Shown here: positions 1 through 5,685 of the stretch, one piece after another | Position numbering within the stretch: position 1 is the stretch's first letter | Layout: each line of letters starts with the position of its first letter | IMG/VR virus record: IMGVR_UViG_3300032516_004143 | Span: 1 to 20,814 of that record | Origin: a virus | Strand: one strand, 5' to 3' | Length of the DNA stretch: 20,814 bases | Position numbers and translations under genes: made by a program | The notes under the pieces: model-generated | The model's database searches: none | Seen by the model: only the letters and a program-made list of their open reading frames with translations | Told to the model about the DNA's origin: nothing

Positions 1-11
1 TTTCCTTTCAA

Positions 12-443
12 TTAATTGTCTCTTTTGTTCTTTCGGAAGTTGCGGGTTTTTCCGCCCAGAATCTCCTCCGCGTTTTCTGCATTTGTTACTTTTCGGGTTT
101 CAAATTCCCCCGAAGCAACATTGACGATGGCAACAGAGGGAAAAGAAATTTCTTTCCCTTCCATTAGGCGTTGATTAATCGCGTCAATAGTCTTTCGTAA
201 CTTCCCCCGAACGTTTCTCATTTCTTCATCGGAAACTTGCTCGCGCGTTTTTCCATCGGCAAAAAGAGTGCGAGCCAATTTTCCTGAAGAAATGCGCGAA
301 CCCTTCGGAAGAATTTGCGCGATTTGTAAATGTAACTCCGGAGAATATTCTTTCGATACGCTGGAAGAATATACAGGTTTCTCTCCGGACAATTTTTCCG
401 CAAGGGTGGAGAGAATAGACAACGGGTTTTGGTTGGTTGGCAT
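12..443 (-). CDS. Hypothetical protein (143 aa), paralogue of the 1860-2231 product
   Basis: Unrecognised, probably cytoplasmic protein. The frame stays open further upstream, but I chose the ATG at 443 because AGGTG lies seven bases before it and because the longer start would lie on the -10 sequence near 503-508. Residues about 88-108 (VRGKLRKTIDAINQRLMEGK) match TRDKMRDLIRDINQAALEGK of the 1860-2231 protein at half the positions, and the following segment (ETRKVTNAENAEEI against QLKKVVSVERAAEL) also aligns, so the two share a C-terminal domain. The tail is basic (KTRNFRKNKRDN). A regulatory or DNA-binding role is possible but not shown. It is the last minus-strand gene in view and sits downstream of a palindrome-rich control region. 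Confidence 0.7.
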   Translation of the reverse strand: MPTNQNPLSILSTLAEKLSGEKPVYSSSVSKEYSPELHLQIAQILPKGSRISSGKLARTLFADGKTREQVSDEEMRNVRGKLRKTIDAINQRLMEGKEISFPSVAIVNVASGEFETRKVTNAENAEEILGGKTRNFRKNKRDN

Positions 444-473
444 AGCAATCACCTCATTGAATCGTTTTACTTT

Positions 474-508
474 GTCAATTGACGTTTTCAATTGACTCAT
501 GTAATATA
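474..508 (-). promoter_or_regulatory. Variant promoter/operator for the 12-443 gene
   Basis: On the minus strand TATATT at 508-503 is preceded by no -35 match at 17 bases. Just downstream lie two TCAATTGA boxes (about 474-481 and 488-495). The order TCAATTGAC then AATATAAT on the plus strand is the same as at the class 1 promoter near 8300, so this looks like a class 1 promoter that has lost its -35 half and gained a second TCAATTGA box. Control by a protein that reads CAATTGA is inferred. Confidence 0.4.
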
Positions 509-663
509 ATACATCAATAGGCAGGTAGGGGGAATGAACAAAATTCTTTTTGAATTGAGAAACAAATAGACGAGCAAACAAATACCCCCCCCGAATACAA
601 TTGTACTCCATTGTACTTTGCGAAGTTACTGGAGGTTATTTCTTATATTTGTATGGTAAATCA

Positions 664-707
664 AATTGAATATTCAATTGCAAATTTACAATTGAATATT
701 CAATTGT
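664..707. promoter_or_regulatory. Twin palindromic operator
   Basis: Two copies of a palindrome with core AATTGAATATTCAATT. The first is 16 bp (664-679). The second extends to a perfect 20 bp palindrome (688-707). Their centres are 26 bp apart, about two and a half helical turns. The half-site TTCAATT recurs at 474-495 and beside several class 1 promoters, which suggests one dimeric regulator binding many sites. The regulator gene is not identified. Confidence 0.55.
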
Positions 708-876
708 GGAAGGTGGGAAGGATGTGTGGGAATGGGATGGAGGTTTGTGAGAGTACTGGCGCACCGTCTTATCTCTTATACCTATCTGTCCCTCGGATCC
801 TATCCTTATATCCTATATAGAGTTCTCTCCAGTACGCTCGCACTTATTTCCCAAGAACTAGAAGAGCATTCGAAGA

Positions 877-1047
877 TTACCGATCCTTCAGAATCTTCTT
901 ATATTCCTTTAGTTCTTTTTGTTCCTGCTCTGACAATATATGTTTCCCAAACATAGTCTCGAAGATTGCCAGAGTCAGTGGCTTCGTTCTTATAATAGGG
1001 AGCAACTCCAACTGCCCCCCATTTGATTGTTGAGCCAACCTGATCAT
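877..1047 (-). CDS. Small hypothetical protein (56 aa)
   Basis: Short gene of unknown function. The ATG at 1047 lies just downstream of the stop of the 1052-1540 gene, with CTGGAG eight bases before it, so the two form an operon. The protein starts MIRLAQQSNGGQLELLPIIR and ends in a highly charged helix (SEQEQKELKEYKKILKDR) typical of a genuine soluble or coiled-coil segment. No Cys, signal or membrane segment is seen. Reading frame, ribosome site and composition support it; the function is unknown. Confidence 0.65.
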   Translation of the reverse strand: MIRLAQQSNGGQLELLPIIRTKPLTLAIFETMFGKHILSEQEQKELKEYKKILKDR

Positions 1048-1051
1048 TGTT

Positions 1052-1540
1052 TTAGCTCCAGATTAGCGAATCTTGTGCAATCCCAACTCCGTACTTCTTG
1101 ATGTGTTCCTCTTCAATCCATCGGTGCAGATCTTTGCAACCCCCTATTGCGTTGCAAAGCATATCGAGCTGATCAACCCAATCCGGAAAATAATCATAGT
1201 ATGTGTCGTCTCCCCCCAATCCATCCCGGATCTCTTGTATTACATACTCAGCCCACTGTTGAGCGTAGTTTCTCAAATCTCCCCGCGGGCCGATTATTCG
1301 ATATGTCCAACGGGATATTCCCACCCAATCATAAAAATCCTCTCTGACAACTCGAACTGATTCAAACTCCGGCTCCGGCGGGGCGTATTCTCCCAAGGGG
1401 TCAAAGTGCGAAATAACTATAATCTCCAGAGCCTCATTCTCCCCATCTCCCTTGCCAGATATTCCGAGCCCAAACATCCCTATCCCTGCAATCCCCAGCC
1501 CGCCGGCCCCAATTGTTTTCAAAAATTCTGTTCGGTCCAT
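1052..1540 (-). CDS. Putative exported protein with a Tat-like leader (162 aa)
   Basis: Begins MDRTEFLKTIGAGGLG followed by a Gly/Ile/Leu-rich stretch to about residue 30. This resembles a twin-arginine signal (RRxFLK) except that the second Arg is Thr, so Tat export is doubtful; an uncleaved N-terminal anchor is the alternative. The remaining 130 residues are acidic and rich in Trp and Tyr, with two Cys in LCNAIGGCKD that could pair. No family is recognised. The start is firm: AAAAGGAGGGTAAT precedes the ATG, and a class 1 promoter lies 55-85 bases upstream. The 56-aa gene follows four bases after the stop. Confidence 0.7.
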   Translation of the reverse strand: MDRTEFLKTIGAGGLGIAGIGMFGLGISGKGDGENEALEIIVISHFDPLGEYAPPEPEFESVRVVREDFYDWVGISRWTYRIIGPRGDLRNYAQQWAEYVIQEIRDGLGGDDTYYDYFPDWVDQLDMLCNAIGGCKDLHRWIEEEHIKKYGVGIAQDSLIWS

Positions 1541-1595
1541 ATTACCCTCCTTTTGTTTGTTTAACCCTGCCCGCCCCCTTCAATATCAACAATAC

Positions 1596-1624
1596 AATAT
1601 AATATATAGGATTGCAAATGTCAA
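1596..1624 (-). promoter_or_regulatory. Class 1 promoter
   Basis: TTGACA at 1624-1619, 17-base spacer, TATATT at 1601-1596 on the minus strand. AACTAT precedes the -35 box, as at most of the other class 1 copies. It drives the 1052-1540 and 877-1047 genes. Confidence 0.85.
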
Positions 1625-1665
1625 ATAGTTCGGGGGTTTAGGGGCCGATACTATAATCCCAATAA

Positions 1666-1688
1666 CATCGGAGCCTTCGGCTCCGATG
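1666..1688. repeat. Perfect hairpin, 10-bp stem
   Basis: CATCGGAGCC and GGCTCCGATG separated by three bases. It overlaps a copy of the dispersed element. No T-run follows directly on either strand, so it may be an RNA structure or protein site rather than a terminator. Confidence 0.6.
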
Positions 1689-1695
1689 GGTTCGC
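1674..1695 (-). repeat. Dispersed element, copy 1
   Basis: Minus strand GCGAACCCATCGGAGC then CGAAGG. On the plus strand GTTCGCTTATTT follows, shared with copy 2. Consensus GCGARCYCAYYGG, 2-3 variable bases, CGAAGG. Confidence 0.55.
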
Positions 1696-1821
1696 TTATT
1701 TTTATGGCATAGCTCTTGTGTATAGGGCTTATTTCCCTAGTCTCAAGACCCGTGCCGTGATTTTGTGAACGCACTCGCGCCGCACACACTTATCCCGTCC
1801 CTTTCGGAACCGGACACAATA

Positions 1822-1852
1822 ACAGGCCCCCTCCGGTGGGGTGGGGGCCTGT
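1822..1852 (-). terminator. Terminator-like hairpin after the 1860-2231 gene
   Basis: ACAGGCCCCC pairs with GGGGGCCTGT over 10 bp with an 11-base loop, starting eight bases beyond the stop codon. The run after the stem on the minus strand (TATTGTGT) is only moderately T-rich. The arm ACAGGCCCC recurs in the hairpin at 5686-5719. Confidence 0.65.
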
Positions 1853-1859
1853 CAACTAT

Positions 1860-2231
1860 TTACTTCTTGTTCTGGACTGGATCCTTGTATTCCTGCTTGT
1901 CCAGTTCGGCTGCCCTCTCAACTGAGACAACCTTCTTCAGCTGATACCACCCATGCCGTGTGTGGTAAACAAAGGCAGCTCCCTTACCCTCCAGGGCAGC
2001 CTGATTGATATCCCTGATCAGGTCCCGCATCTTGTCCCGAGTTCCCGGGGTGGCCCTACCGTACAGTGCCATGGCCATGATTCCCGAAGCATGTTCCTCA
2101 AAGTCCGAGAGGAACTTGACAAGATCCAGTTGCCCAGCAGCATTCTTGACGGCCGGAACAACTTGCTCTGCCGAGGCTGGGGCCGAGGCCATGATTGCCT
2201 CAACCGAGGTGGCTGATTCGGTCTTCTTCAT
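1860..2231 (-). CDS. Hypothetical protein (123 aa), paralogue of the 12-443 product
   Basis: Starts MKKTESATSVEAIMASAPAS, with an Ala/Pro-rich, probably disordered first 40 residues, then a helical segment (QLDLVKFLSDFEEHASGIMA), then residues about 70-110 matching the 12-443 protein (RDKMRDLIRDINQ and the KKV...ERAAEL tail). The ATG at 2231 is fixed by AAAGGAGGATGTT. A longer frame exists upstream but runs through the class 1 promoter. It forms a single-gene unit: its own promoter at 2305-2333 and a hairpin directly after the stop. The base composition is richer in G and C than its neighbours, with more CTG and GCC codons, hinting at high expression or separate origin. Function unknown. Confidence 0.75.
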   Translation of the reverse strand: MKKTESATSVEAIMASAPASAEQVVPAVKNAAGQLDLVKFLSDFEEHASGIMAMALYGRATPGTRDKMRDLIRDINQAALEGKGAAFVYHTRHGWYQLKKVVSVERAAELDKQEYKDPVQNKK

Positions 2232-2304
2232 AACATCCTCCTTTGAATCTTTGTCAATCCGGGCTTCGGGGTGTTTCCCAGATCGCCCTTCAAATTGACA
2301 ATAC

Positions 2305-2333
2305 AATATAATATATAAGATCACCAATGTCAA
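2305..2333 (-). promoter_or_regulatory. Class 1 promoter
   Basis: TTGACA at 2333-2328, 17-base spacer, TATATT at 2310-2305, followed by GTATTGTCAATTTGAA. This copy lacks AACTAT before the -35 box. It drives 1860-2231. Confidence 0.85.
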
Positions 2334-2432
2334 GGGGATTGCAAAAATAGGTTTAAAAGCTTTTTGATGATTTGCTGATTGATTTTACCCCCGGCGCAAT
2401 CTCCATGGGGATCAGCAAATCTATAACAATCG

Positions 2433-2453
2433 CTTTCTTTCCAGTGAGTTCGC
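2433..2453 (-). repeat. Dispersed element, copy 2
   Basis: Minus strand GCGAACTCACTGGAAAGAAA. The first 13 bases equal copy 4 (5637-5657). Plus-strand flank GTTCGCTTATTT is shared with copy 1. Confidence 0.5.
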
Positions 2454-2502
2454 TTATTTCTGATGGTGGGTAGGTATTTTTCCCCGGCGCAATCATCAAG
2501 TC

Positions 2503-2606
2503 AATCAGCAATCCAAAGTCTGGACCAAGGTATGAACCATAGATTGTATATAAAATCAGCAATCCAAAGTCTGGACCAAGGTATGAACCATAGATTGTAT
2601 ATAAAA
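2503..2606. repeat. Perfect 51-bp tandem duplication
   Basis: Two identical copies with a period of 51 bp, beginning AATCAGCAATCCAAAGTCTG. Identity runs from 2503 to 2555 against 2554 to 2606. The unit contains CCATAGATTGTATATAA, which resembles the class 2 promoter box on the plus strand but is not identical to it. The lack of any divergence suggests a recent duplication, or an assembly artefact. Confidence 0.9.
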
Positions 2607-2610
2607 ACAG

Positions 2611-2643
2611 TGGATCCAGAGCTGCAATAAAGCCCTGGATCCA
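2611..2643 (-). terminator. Terminator-like hairpin
   Basis: TGGATCCAG (2611-2619) pairs perfectly with CTGGATCCA (2635-2643). On the minus strand CTGTTTTTATA follows; on the plus strand ATTTTCT follows, so it could end transcripts in both directions. Confidence 0.5.
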
Positions 2644-2647
2644 ATTT

Positions 2648-2670
2648 TCTATCCTTCCCCGAAGGATAGA
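2648..2670. repeat. Perfect hairpin, 10-bp stem with CCC loop
   Basis: TCTATCCTTC, CCC, GAAGGATAGA. No adjacent T-run, so role unclear. Confidence 0.55.
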
Positions 2671-2704
2671 CGTTCAGTCTACAATTCTAAACCTATCATA
2701 TCTT

Positions 2705-2725
2705 GCGAACATATCGGATCGACGG
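2705..2725 (+). repeat. Dispersed element, copy 3
   Basis: GCGAACATATCGGATCGACG, preceded by TCTT as in copy 6 (19759-19779). Confidence 0.5.
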
Positions 2726-2762
2726 CAGGAGGGTTGGAAGGAGCATCCCATAGACACTCTCC

Positions 2763-2794
2763 AGCAGGCCCAAATTGATACCTTCGAGCCTGCT
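2763..2794 (-). terminator. Possible terminator after the 2817-3032 gene
   Basis: AGCAGGC pairs with GCCTGCT (7 bp, 18-base loop) about 22 bases after the stop codon. ATATAAGG stands between the stop and the hairpin, the same arrangement as after the 5752-5934 gene. No clear T-run. Confidence 0.35.
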
Positions 2795-2816
2795 AGACCT
2801 TATATCCTACCCTATA

Positions 2817-3032
2817 TCAGATGCCGGTATTCTCCTCCTTTCCTGAGATGCCAGAAAAAACCTTCTGTCCGCTCCCGGGCGGGAGAGCTAAAACCCTAGA
2901 TCTTGAATCCTCACTGAGGAGTATACGATTCTGATGTTCTAGGTCCTCAGACCTTAATAGTTCGTAAGAGCCTATATAACAATCGTTGCAGACTATATCT
3001 GTATATCTACAATTAGAACATAATGAGATCAT
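2817..3032 (-). CDS. Small four-cysteine protein (71 aa)
   Basis: C5-x2-C8 and C15-x2-C18 (CSNC and CNDC) near the N-terminus form a likely compact zinc site; the rest is polar with no recognised fold. CNDCYIG recalls CIDCYIK in the 10918-11136 protein, so they may be distant relatives. The ATG at 3032 has CGGAGGTCCT immediately before it, a strong ribosome site. The C-terminal part (ALPPGSGQKVFSGISGKEEN) looks disordered. It follows the 3072-3299 frame by about 40 bases. Moderately sure it is real. Confidence 0.5.
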   Translation of the reverse strand: MISLCSNCRYTDIVCNDCYIGSYELLRSEDLEHQNRILLSEDSRSRVLALPPGSGQKVFSGISGKEENTGI

Positions 3033-3071
3033 AGGACCTCCGAAGTAGAGCCGGCTGAATCCCTATTATAT

Positions 3072-3299
3072 CTATAGTTTATTTCTTTCTGTAGACCCAA
3101 CTATAACCAGATCCTTTAAAGCTCTTTCCCAATCAATCTTACCTTTGTCAACATCCATATTACCATCCAATTTGAATATCTCCAAGAACTTCTCTTTCGC
3201 CTGAACCATATTCCAGCTCAATATAAAAGCTTCATACTTTCTACCATCTAGACTTAGAGAACATTTGTATACTATCCCGATCTTGTCATAGAGAATCAG
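3072..3299 (-). CDS. Small protein without an AUG start (about 75 aa)
   Basis: A clearly protein-like frame ending at TAG (3074-3072): DKIGIVYKCSLSLDGRKYEA, then a charged stretch with KEKFLEIFKLDGNMDVDKGK. It follows the 3309-3554 gene in the same reading frame after two adjacent stops (TAA TAG). No ATG, GTG or TTG is available near the start. The nearest candidates are CTG at 3299 or ATT at 3296, right after AGGAAAGG. It could be a gene with a rare start codon, a readthrough product of the upstream gene, or the remnant of a longer gene broken by stop mutations. The first internal ATG lies about 33 codons in. Confidence 0.5.
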   Translation of the reverse strand: MILYDKIGIVYKCSLSLDGRKYEAFILSWNMVQAKEKFLEIFKLDGNMDVDKGKIDWERALKDLVIVGSTERNKL

Positions 3300-3308
3300 C
3301 CTTTCCTA

Positions 3309-3554
3309 TTATCCATAAGGTTCTGGTCTTGGTAGAACTCTAATCTGTGCTAGAAATATCTTTTCCTTCTTTGATAACCGTTTCCATATCTCTTCTGCAG
3401 CGTAGAGAACTTTCTCTTTTACTGAATGATAATATATCACATACCAACCTGGGCTCATATACTTTGGTTGCAGATCATGAATATACTTTGTTGCCTTGTC
3501 CGTAAGATCCTTTGAAATATTAGGATCCAACTGCACAGTCTCTATATAATTCAT
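3309..3554 (-). CDS. Hypothetical protein (81 aa)
   Basis: Unrecognised, rich in Lys, Tyr and Ile (YVIYYHSVKEKVLYAAEEIW, KRLSKKEKIF), probably helical and soluble. The ATG at 3554 has TGAGGAAA upstream, which also forms the end of the preceding zinc-ribbon gene, so the two are translationally close. The same frame continues beyond its TAA TAG stops as the 3072-3299 frame. Function unknown. Confidence 0.7.
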   Translation of the reverse strand: MNYIETVQLDPNISKDLTDKATKYIHDLQPKYMSPGWYVIYYHSVKEKVLYAAEEIWKRLSKKEKIFLAQIRVLPRPEPYG

Positions 3555-3558
3555 AGAA

Positions 3559-3705
3559 TTATTTCCTCAGGTTGATCTGCTGTCTGATAAGCTTGTCGCA
3601 CTCTTTGCAAATCTTTCCGCCATATACTTTCGAAGCATGGGACATTTCTCTTCTTGGCTTGGGGAGTTTGCAACGATGGCACTTGCTCATACGTTCTGAT
3701 TTCAT
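3559..3705 (-). CDS. Small zinc-ribbon protein (48 aa)
   Basis: Two CxxC pairs, C9-x2-C12 (KCHRC) and C33-x2-C36 (ICKEC), separated by 20 residues in a strongly basic background (KLPKPRREM), the usual look of a small zinc ribbon that binds nucleic acid or protein. The ATG at 3705 directly abuts the TAA of the upstream gene, with GATGAGG in that gene's end serving as ribosome site. The stop is five bases from the next ATG. The operon position and Cys spacing make it convincing. Its target is unknown. Confidence 0.75.
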   Translation of the reverse strand: MKSERMSKCHRCKLPKPRREMSHASKVYGGKICKECDKLIRQQINLRK

Positions 3706-3900
3706 TTAATCCTCATCGAATATGGCTAGAAGTTTTACCTTGCATTGTTTACATCCAAGAAACCAAATTATCTCTTGGGGACTAACATACTTATCATAAT
3801 AGCGATAGTACGCTGCTGCATATGCTTCATCAATATCATTGGCAAGGACTTGATATGTCTTACCATTGAATTCCACAATATGAATCTTTAGAACACCCAT
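3706..3900 (-). CDS. Hypothetical protein with a CxxC pair (64 aa)
   Basis: MGVLKIHIVEFNGKTYQVLA suggests two beta strands, followed by a helix rich in Ala and Tyr (DEAYAAAYYRYYDKY) and then CKQC at about residues 50-53. The single CxxC could be half of a zinc site completed by dimerisation. The ATG at 3900 overlaps the TAA of the 30-codon frame upstream by one base (TAATG), which supports translational coupling. No family recognised. Confidence 0.7.
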   Translation of the reverse strand: MGVLKIHIVEFNGKTYQVLANDIDEAYAAAYYRYYDKYVSPQEIIWFLGCKQCKVKLLAIFDED

Positions 3901-3992
3901 TATTCAGCCCTATTTATTTTGATTCTATGTGCCCACTTACTGAATGGCATTTTCCACCAGACAAAGCCAATTCTTGTTCTTCGGCATATCAA
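3900..3992 (-). CDS. Possible 30-aa basic aromatic peptide
   Basis: A short frame starting at TTG (3992) with GGGGAG eight bases before it and ending in a TAATG overlap with the next gene. The product contains RRTRIGFVWWKMPFSKWAHR, rich in Trp and Arg, which is unlikely by chance. The non-ATG start and small size keep confidence low. It could be a leader peptide controlling the next gene, or a membrane-interacting peptide. An overlapping ATG frame (MPKNKNW...) stops after 16 codons. Confidence 0.4.
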   Translation of the reverse strand: MICRRTRIGFVWWKMPFSKWAHRIKINRAE

Positions 3993-4037
3993 TACACAAT
4001 CTCCCCTATATCCGTGTCCTTTATGGACAGATCATCT

Positions 4038-4400
4038 TCAAATATCATTTGCCCTCCCATCGAATTCATAGTTAACCCCCAGTCTCAATCCCAGAATGAT
4101 ATTCTTTGCAGTGAATAGAGAACGTCTACCCTCGGTCAATCTATAATGCAACCATTCACTCTCCAGAGGATAATGCTTATCCATATATTCATTGTAGGCC
4201 TTATCCAGGGCTTCGATCATTGCTATGAGGTTATCCTCCAATTTAATTCTCTCTGGATCCAAGGGTGGAAACATTTTCTTTATCTCCTGGGCTATGAAGT
4301 CTATTGATTTCTGTAGAGCTTCATGAGGCTGCAATGCATCTGCCTTCTCCACTATTCCATCAAATATCCCACCATGTATTTTCGCTAGAGGCTTATCCAT
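4038..4400 (-). CDS. Hypothetical protein (120 aa)
   Basis: Mostly helical and charged, with no recognised domain; the middle part (PPLDPERIKLEDNLIAMIEA) looks like an amphipathic helix and the C-terminus contains LGLRLGVNYEFDGRAND. Its ATG at 4400 overlaps the end of the 4393-4644 gene by eight bases, so the two are co-translated. About 45 bases without a gene follow its stop. Likely soluble. Function unknown. Confidence 0.7.
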   Translation of the reverse strand: MDKPLAKIHGGIFDGIVEKADALQPHEALQKSIDFIAQEIKKMFPPLDPERIKLEDNLIAMIEALDKAYNEYMDKHYPLESEWLHYRLTEGRRSLFTAKNIILGLRLGVNYEFDGRANDI

Positions 4401-4644
4401 TGTTTTTCTCCTCTATTTCAGAAACATACTTGAGAACCATGGTATCATACTCTTCTAACTTAAATTGCATATCTGCATCAACCCCACCCAAAAACCCTAG
4501 AATCTCTTTCAACTCTTCTCTCCCCTCATCAAATCCCCTTCCATCAAATTGTCCCTCCTTTTCGAAGTACTCCCTTATTTCATTGAAAATATAATCACTT
4601 GCCATTTCATAGGCAATCGAGTCAGCTTTTTCTCTTAGTCTCAT
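4393..4644 (-). CDS. Hypothetical acidic helical protein (83 aa)
   Basis: Almost entirely predicted helix, acidic (EIREYFEKEGQFDGRGFDEG) with a Gly-rich turn (GFLGGVDADM) at its centre; possibly a small adaptor or inhibitor, but nothing is recognised. The ribosome site GGGAGGAG sits four bases before the ATG at 4644. It overlaps the next gene by eight bases and follows the 4654-5058 gene by nine bases. Confidence 0.75.
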   Translation of the reverse strand: MRLREKADSIAYEMASDYIFNEIREYFEKEGQFDGRGFDEGREELKEILGFLGGVDADMQFKLEEYDTMVLKYVSEIEEKNNG

Positions 4645-4653
4645 ATCTCCTCC

Positions 4654-5058
4654 CTAGTATACTAACCGAATTTCTTTGATATCCTCTACTTTTATTGTCC
4701 TTATGAACTCTTCATTACCCTCCCATTCACAATCAAGAACCTCAATCTCATTAAGTTTCTCCCAATCTACACATATTGTTGTGTTCTTATCCGTTCCTTT
4801 GATTTCGAATTGGGAAAAACCCAAGCACGTATCGATTCTGGATCCATCCTTCAAATCTATTTCCAGATACGGATCCCAATCACCTGTATGTTCCTGCCAA
4901 CTCAAGTCTCCAATCAAATCACAAACCTTAGAGAAGCAGAACAATCTTACCAATTTTTCCTGTTTGTTTAGGTCTTCATCCAACTTTAGGGTACCTAGCT
5001 CCTGCAACAATCTCTTTGACAACCCACTATGCTTTGTCCTATCATTGTAATTAAACAT
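4654..5058 (-). CDS. Hypothetical protein (134 aa)
   Basis: The N-terminal 45 residues are helical and basic (RTKHSGLSKRLLQELGTLKL); the rest appears to be beta-rich and acidic with Trp (WQEHTGDWDPYLEIDLKDGS, VLDCEWEGNEEFIRTIKVED). I chose ATG 5058 because AGGAGG lies five bases before it; the frame is open ten codons further but without a site. The alternating strands suggest a small beta barrel or sandwich. No family recognised. Nine bases separate it from the upstream gene. Confidence 0.75.
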   Translation of the reverse strand: MFNYNDRTKHSGLSKRLLQELGTLKLDEDLNKQEKLVRLFCFSKVCDLIGDLSWQEHTGDWDPYLEIDLKDGSRIDTCLGFSQFEIKGTDKNTTICVDWEKLNEIEVLDCEWEGNEEFIRTIKVEDIKEIRLVY

Positions 5059-5066
5059 ATTGCCTC

Positions 5067-5519
5067 CTATGACATCCAATCGGAACATTGAATAATTGCA
5101 TAACTTAGGTGAGTCCAGCTCCCATCTTCATTGCCCCAACCTTGATACAATTCGGGCGGAATCTCTTTTGGTATCCCATGACTTCCAAACCCTATCCTTG
5201 TGGTCCATTCTACAGCATCTAGATCATCCCAACCCATTTCCTCCAGCCCCTCAAACATCCCAACCAATATTGTCAACCTCTCCTCATTAAATTCCCTCGA
5301 GGTTCCTACCATAATTACCTTTTGATCTCTCCCCTTACCATCCGAATAGATCCTCAAATCAGGAAGATCCACAAATATCCCAGGCTCATCCGCCCGCCAA
5401 TCTGGACGAATACTATCTAGAATCATATTAAATCCATTCCTTGCCCAATCAACCGAAACCTTGTATTCCTCAAATCGCTCTGCTCGCTCTGCGTAGAATT
5501 CTTTTCCTTGCTGGTCCAT
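5067..5519 (-). CDS. Hypothetical acidic protein (150 aa)
   Basis: First gene of the unit driven by the class 1 promoter at 5568-5596. It starts MDQQGKEFYAERAERFEEYK, with AAGGAGATAAAACA before the ATG at 5519. The body is acidic and Trp/Asp rich (GLEEMGWDDLDAVEWTTRIG). No motif, signal or membrane segment is seen. Small acidic proteins at the head of phage early operons often bind host enzymes, but that is only an inference from position and charge. Confidence 0.75.
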   Translation of the reverse strand: MDQQGKEFYAERAERFEEYKVSVDWARNGFNMILDSIRPDWRADEPGIFVDLPDLRIYSDGKGRDQKVIMVGTSREFNEERLTILVGMFEGLEEMGWDDLDAVEWTTRIGFGSHGIPKEIPPELYQGWGNEDGSWTHLSYAIIQCSDWMS

Positions 5520-5567
5520 TGTTTTATCTCCTTTTGTTAACCTTTTGACCCCTTGAATTGACAATAT

Positions 5568-5596
5568 AATATAATATATAGGATTGCCAATGTCAA
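5568..5596 (-). promoter_or_regulatory. Class 1 promoter
   Basis: TTGACA at 5596-5591, 17-base spacer, TATATT at 5573-5568, with AACTAT upstream and GTCAATTCAA downstream. It starts the run of genes from 5519 down to 2817 or beyond. Confidence 0.85.
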
Positions 5597-5636
5597 ATAG
5601 TTTGCGGTTGTAGGGCCGCAATATACTCTCCTTCCT

Positions 5637-5657
5637 GCGAACTCACTGGCGCGAAGG
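5637..5657 (+). repeat. Dispersed element, copy 4
   Basis: GCGAACTCACTGGCGCGAAG then G, preceded by CTCTCCTTCCT exactly as in copy 5. Read on the minus strand it would encode FAPVSSQEGE, close to FAPMGSQEGE at the end of the 10229-10525 protein, but no gene is apparent here. Confidence 0.6.
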
Positions 5658-5685
5658 AATGTGGGAGGGATATCAATACACACTA

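Larger units (their letters stand above)
444..876. other. Gene-free control region with operators and an imperfect inverted repeat
   Basis: No convincing gene on either strand. The two short plus-strand frames in 611-956 have no ribosome site and no protein-like composition. It holds the variant promoter near 503, a run of nine C at about 586-594, the twin palindromes at 664-707, and an imperfect inverted repeat with GTACTGG near 752 and CCAGTAC near 830 enclosing about 70 bases with CCTTATATCCTATATAG. A similar CCTTATATCCTA string sits near 2800 just after another gene, so it may belong to 3' ends. Confidence 0.5.
1541..1859. other. Intergenic stretch with promoter, dispersed repeat and hairpins
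   Basis: No gene seen. From right to left it holds a strong terminator-like hairpin (1822-1852) after the 1860-2231 gene, a perfect 10-bp-stem hairpin (1666-1688) overlapping a copy of the dispersed GCGARCYCAYYGG element, and a class 1 promoter (1596-1624) for the Tat-like gene. A 67-residue minus-strand frame across it lacks a ribosome site and runs through the promoter, so I do not call it. Confidence 0.6.
2334..2816. other. Gene-free, repeat-rich intergenic region
   Basis: I see no convincing gene. A 69-residue minus-strand frame exists at 2353-2562, but it starts at TTG inside a tandem repeat and has no ribosome site. Contents: CCCCGGCGCAATC twice (2389-2401 and 2482-2494), dispersed element copies at 2433-2453 and 2705-2725, a two-copy 51-bp tandem repeat, and three hairpins (2611-2643, 2648-2670, 2763-2794). 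Confidence 0.55.

Noticed and set aside
611-956. Plus-strand frames of 69 and 76 codons after the twin palindromes
   Set aside because: The GGAAGG near 710-720 is suggestive, but the products are rich in Ser, Leu and Tyr from AT-rich repeats and the second one overlaps the convincing minus-strand gene at 877-1047.
1586-1789. 67-codon minus-strand frame before the Tat-like gene
   Set aside because: It runs through the class 1 promoter and a hairpin and has no ribosome site.
2353-2562. 69-codon minus-strand frame
   Set aside because: It would start at TTG inside the tandem repeat with no ribosome site, and follows a region dense in hairpins. It shares EISE with the rejected 1586-1789 frame only because both cover a copy of the dispersed element.
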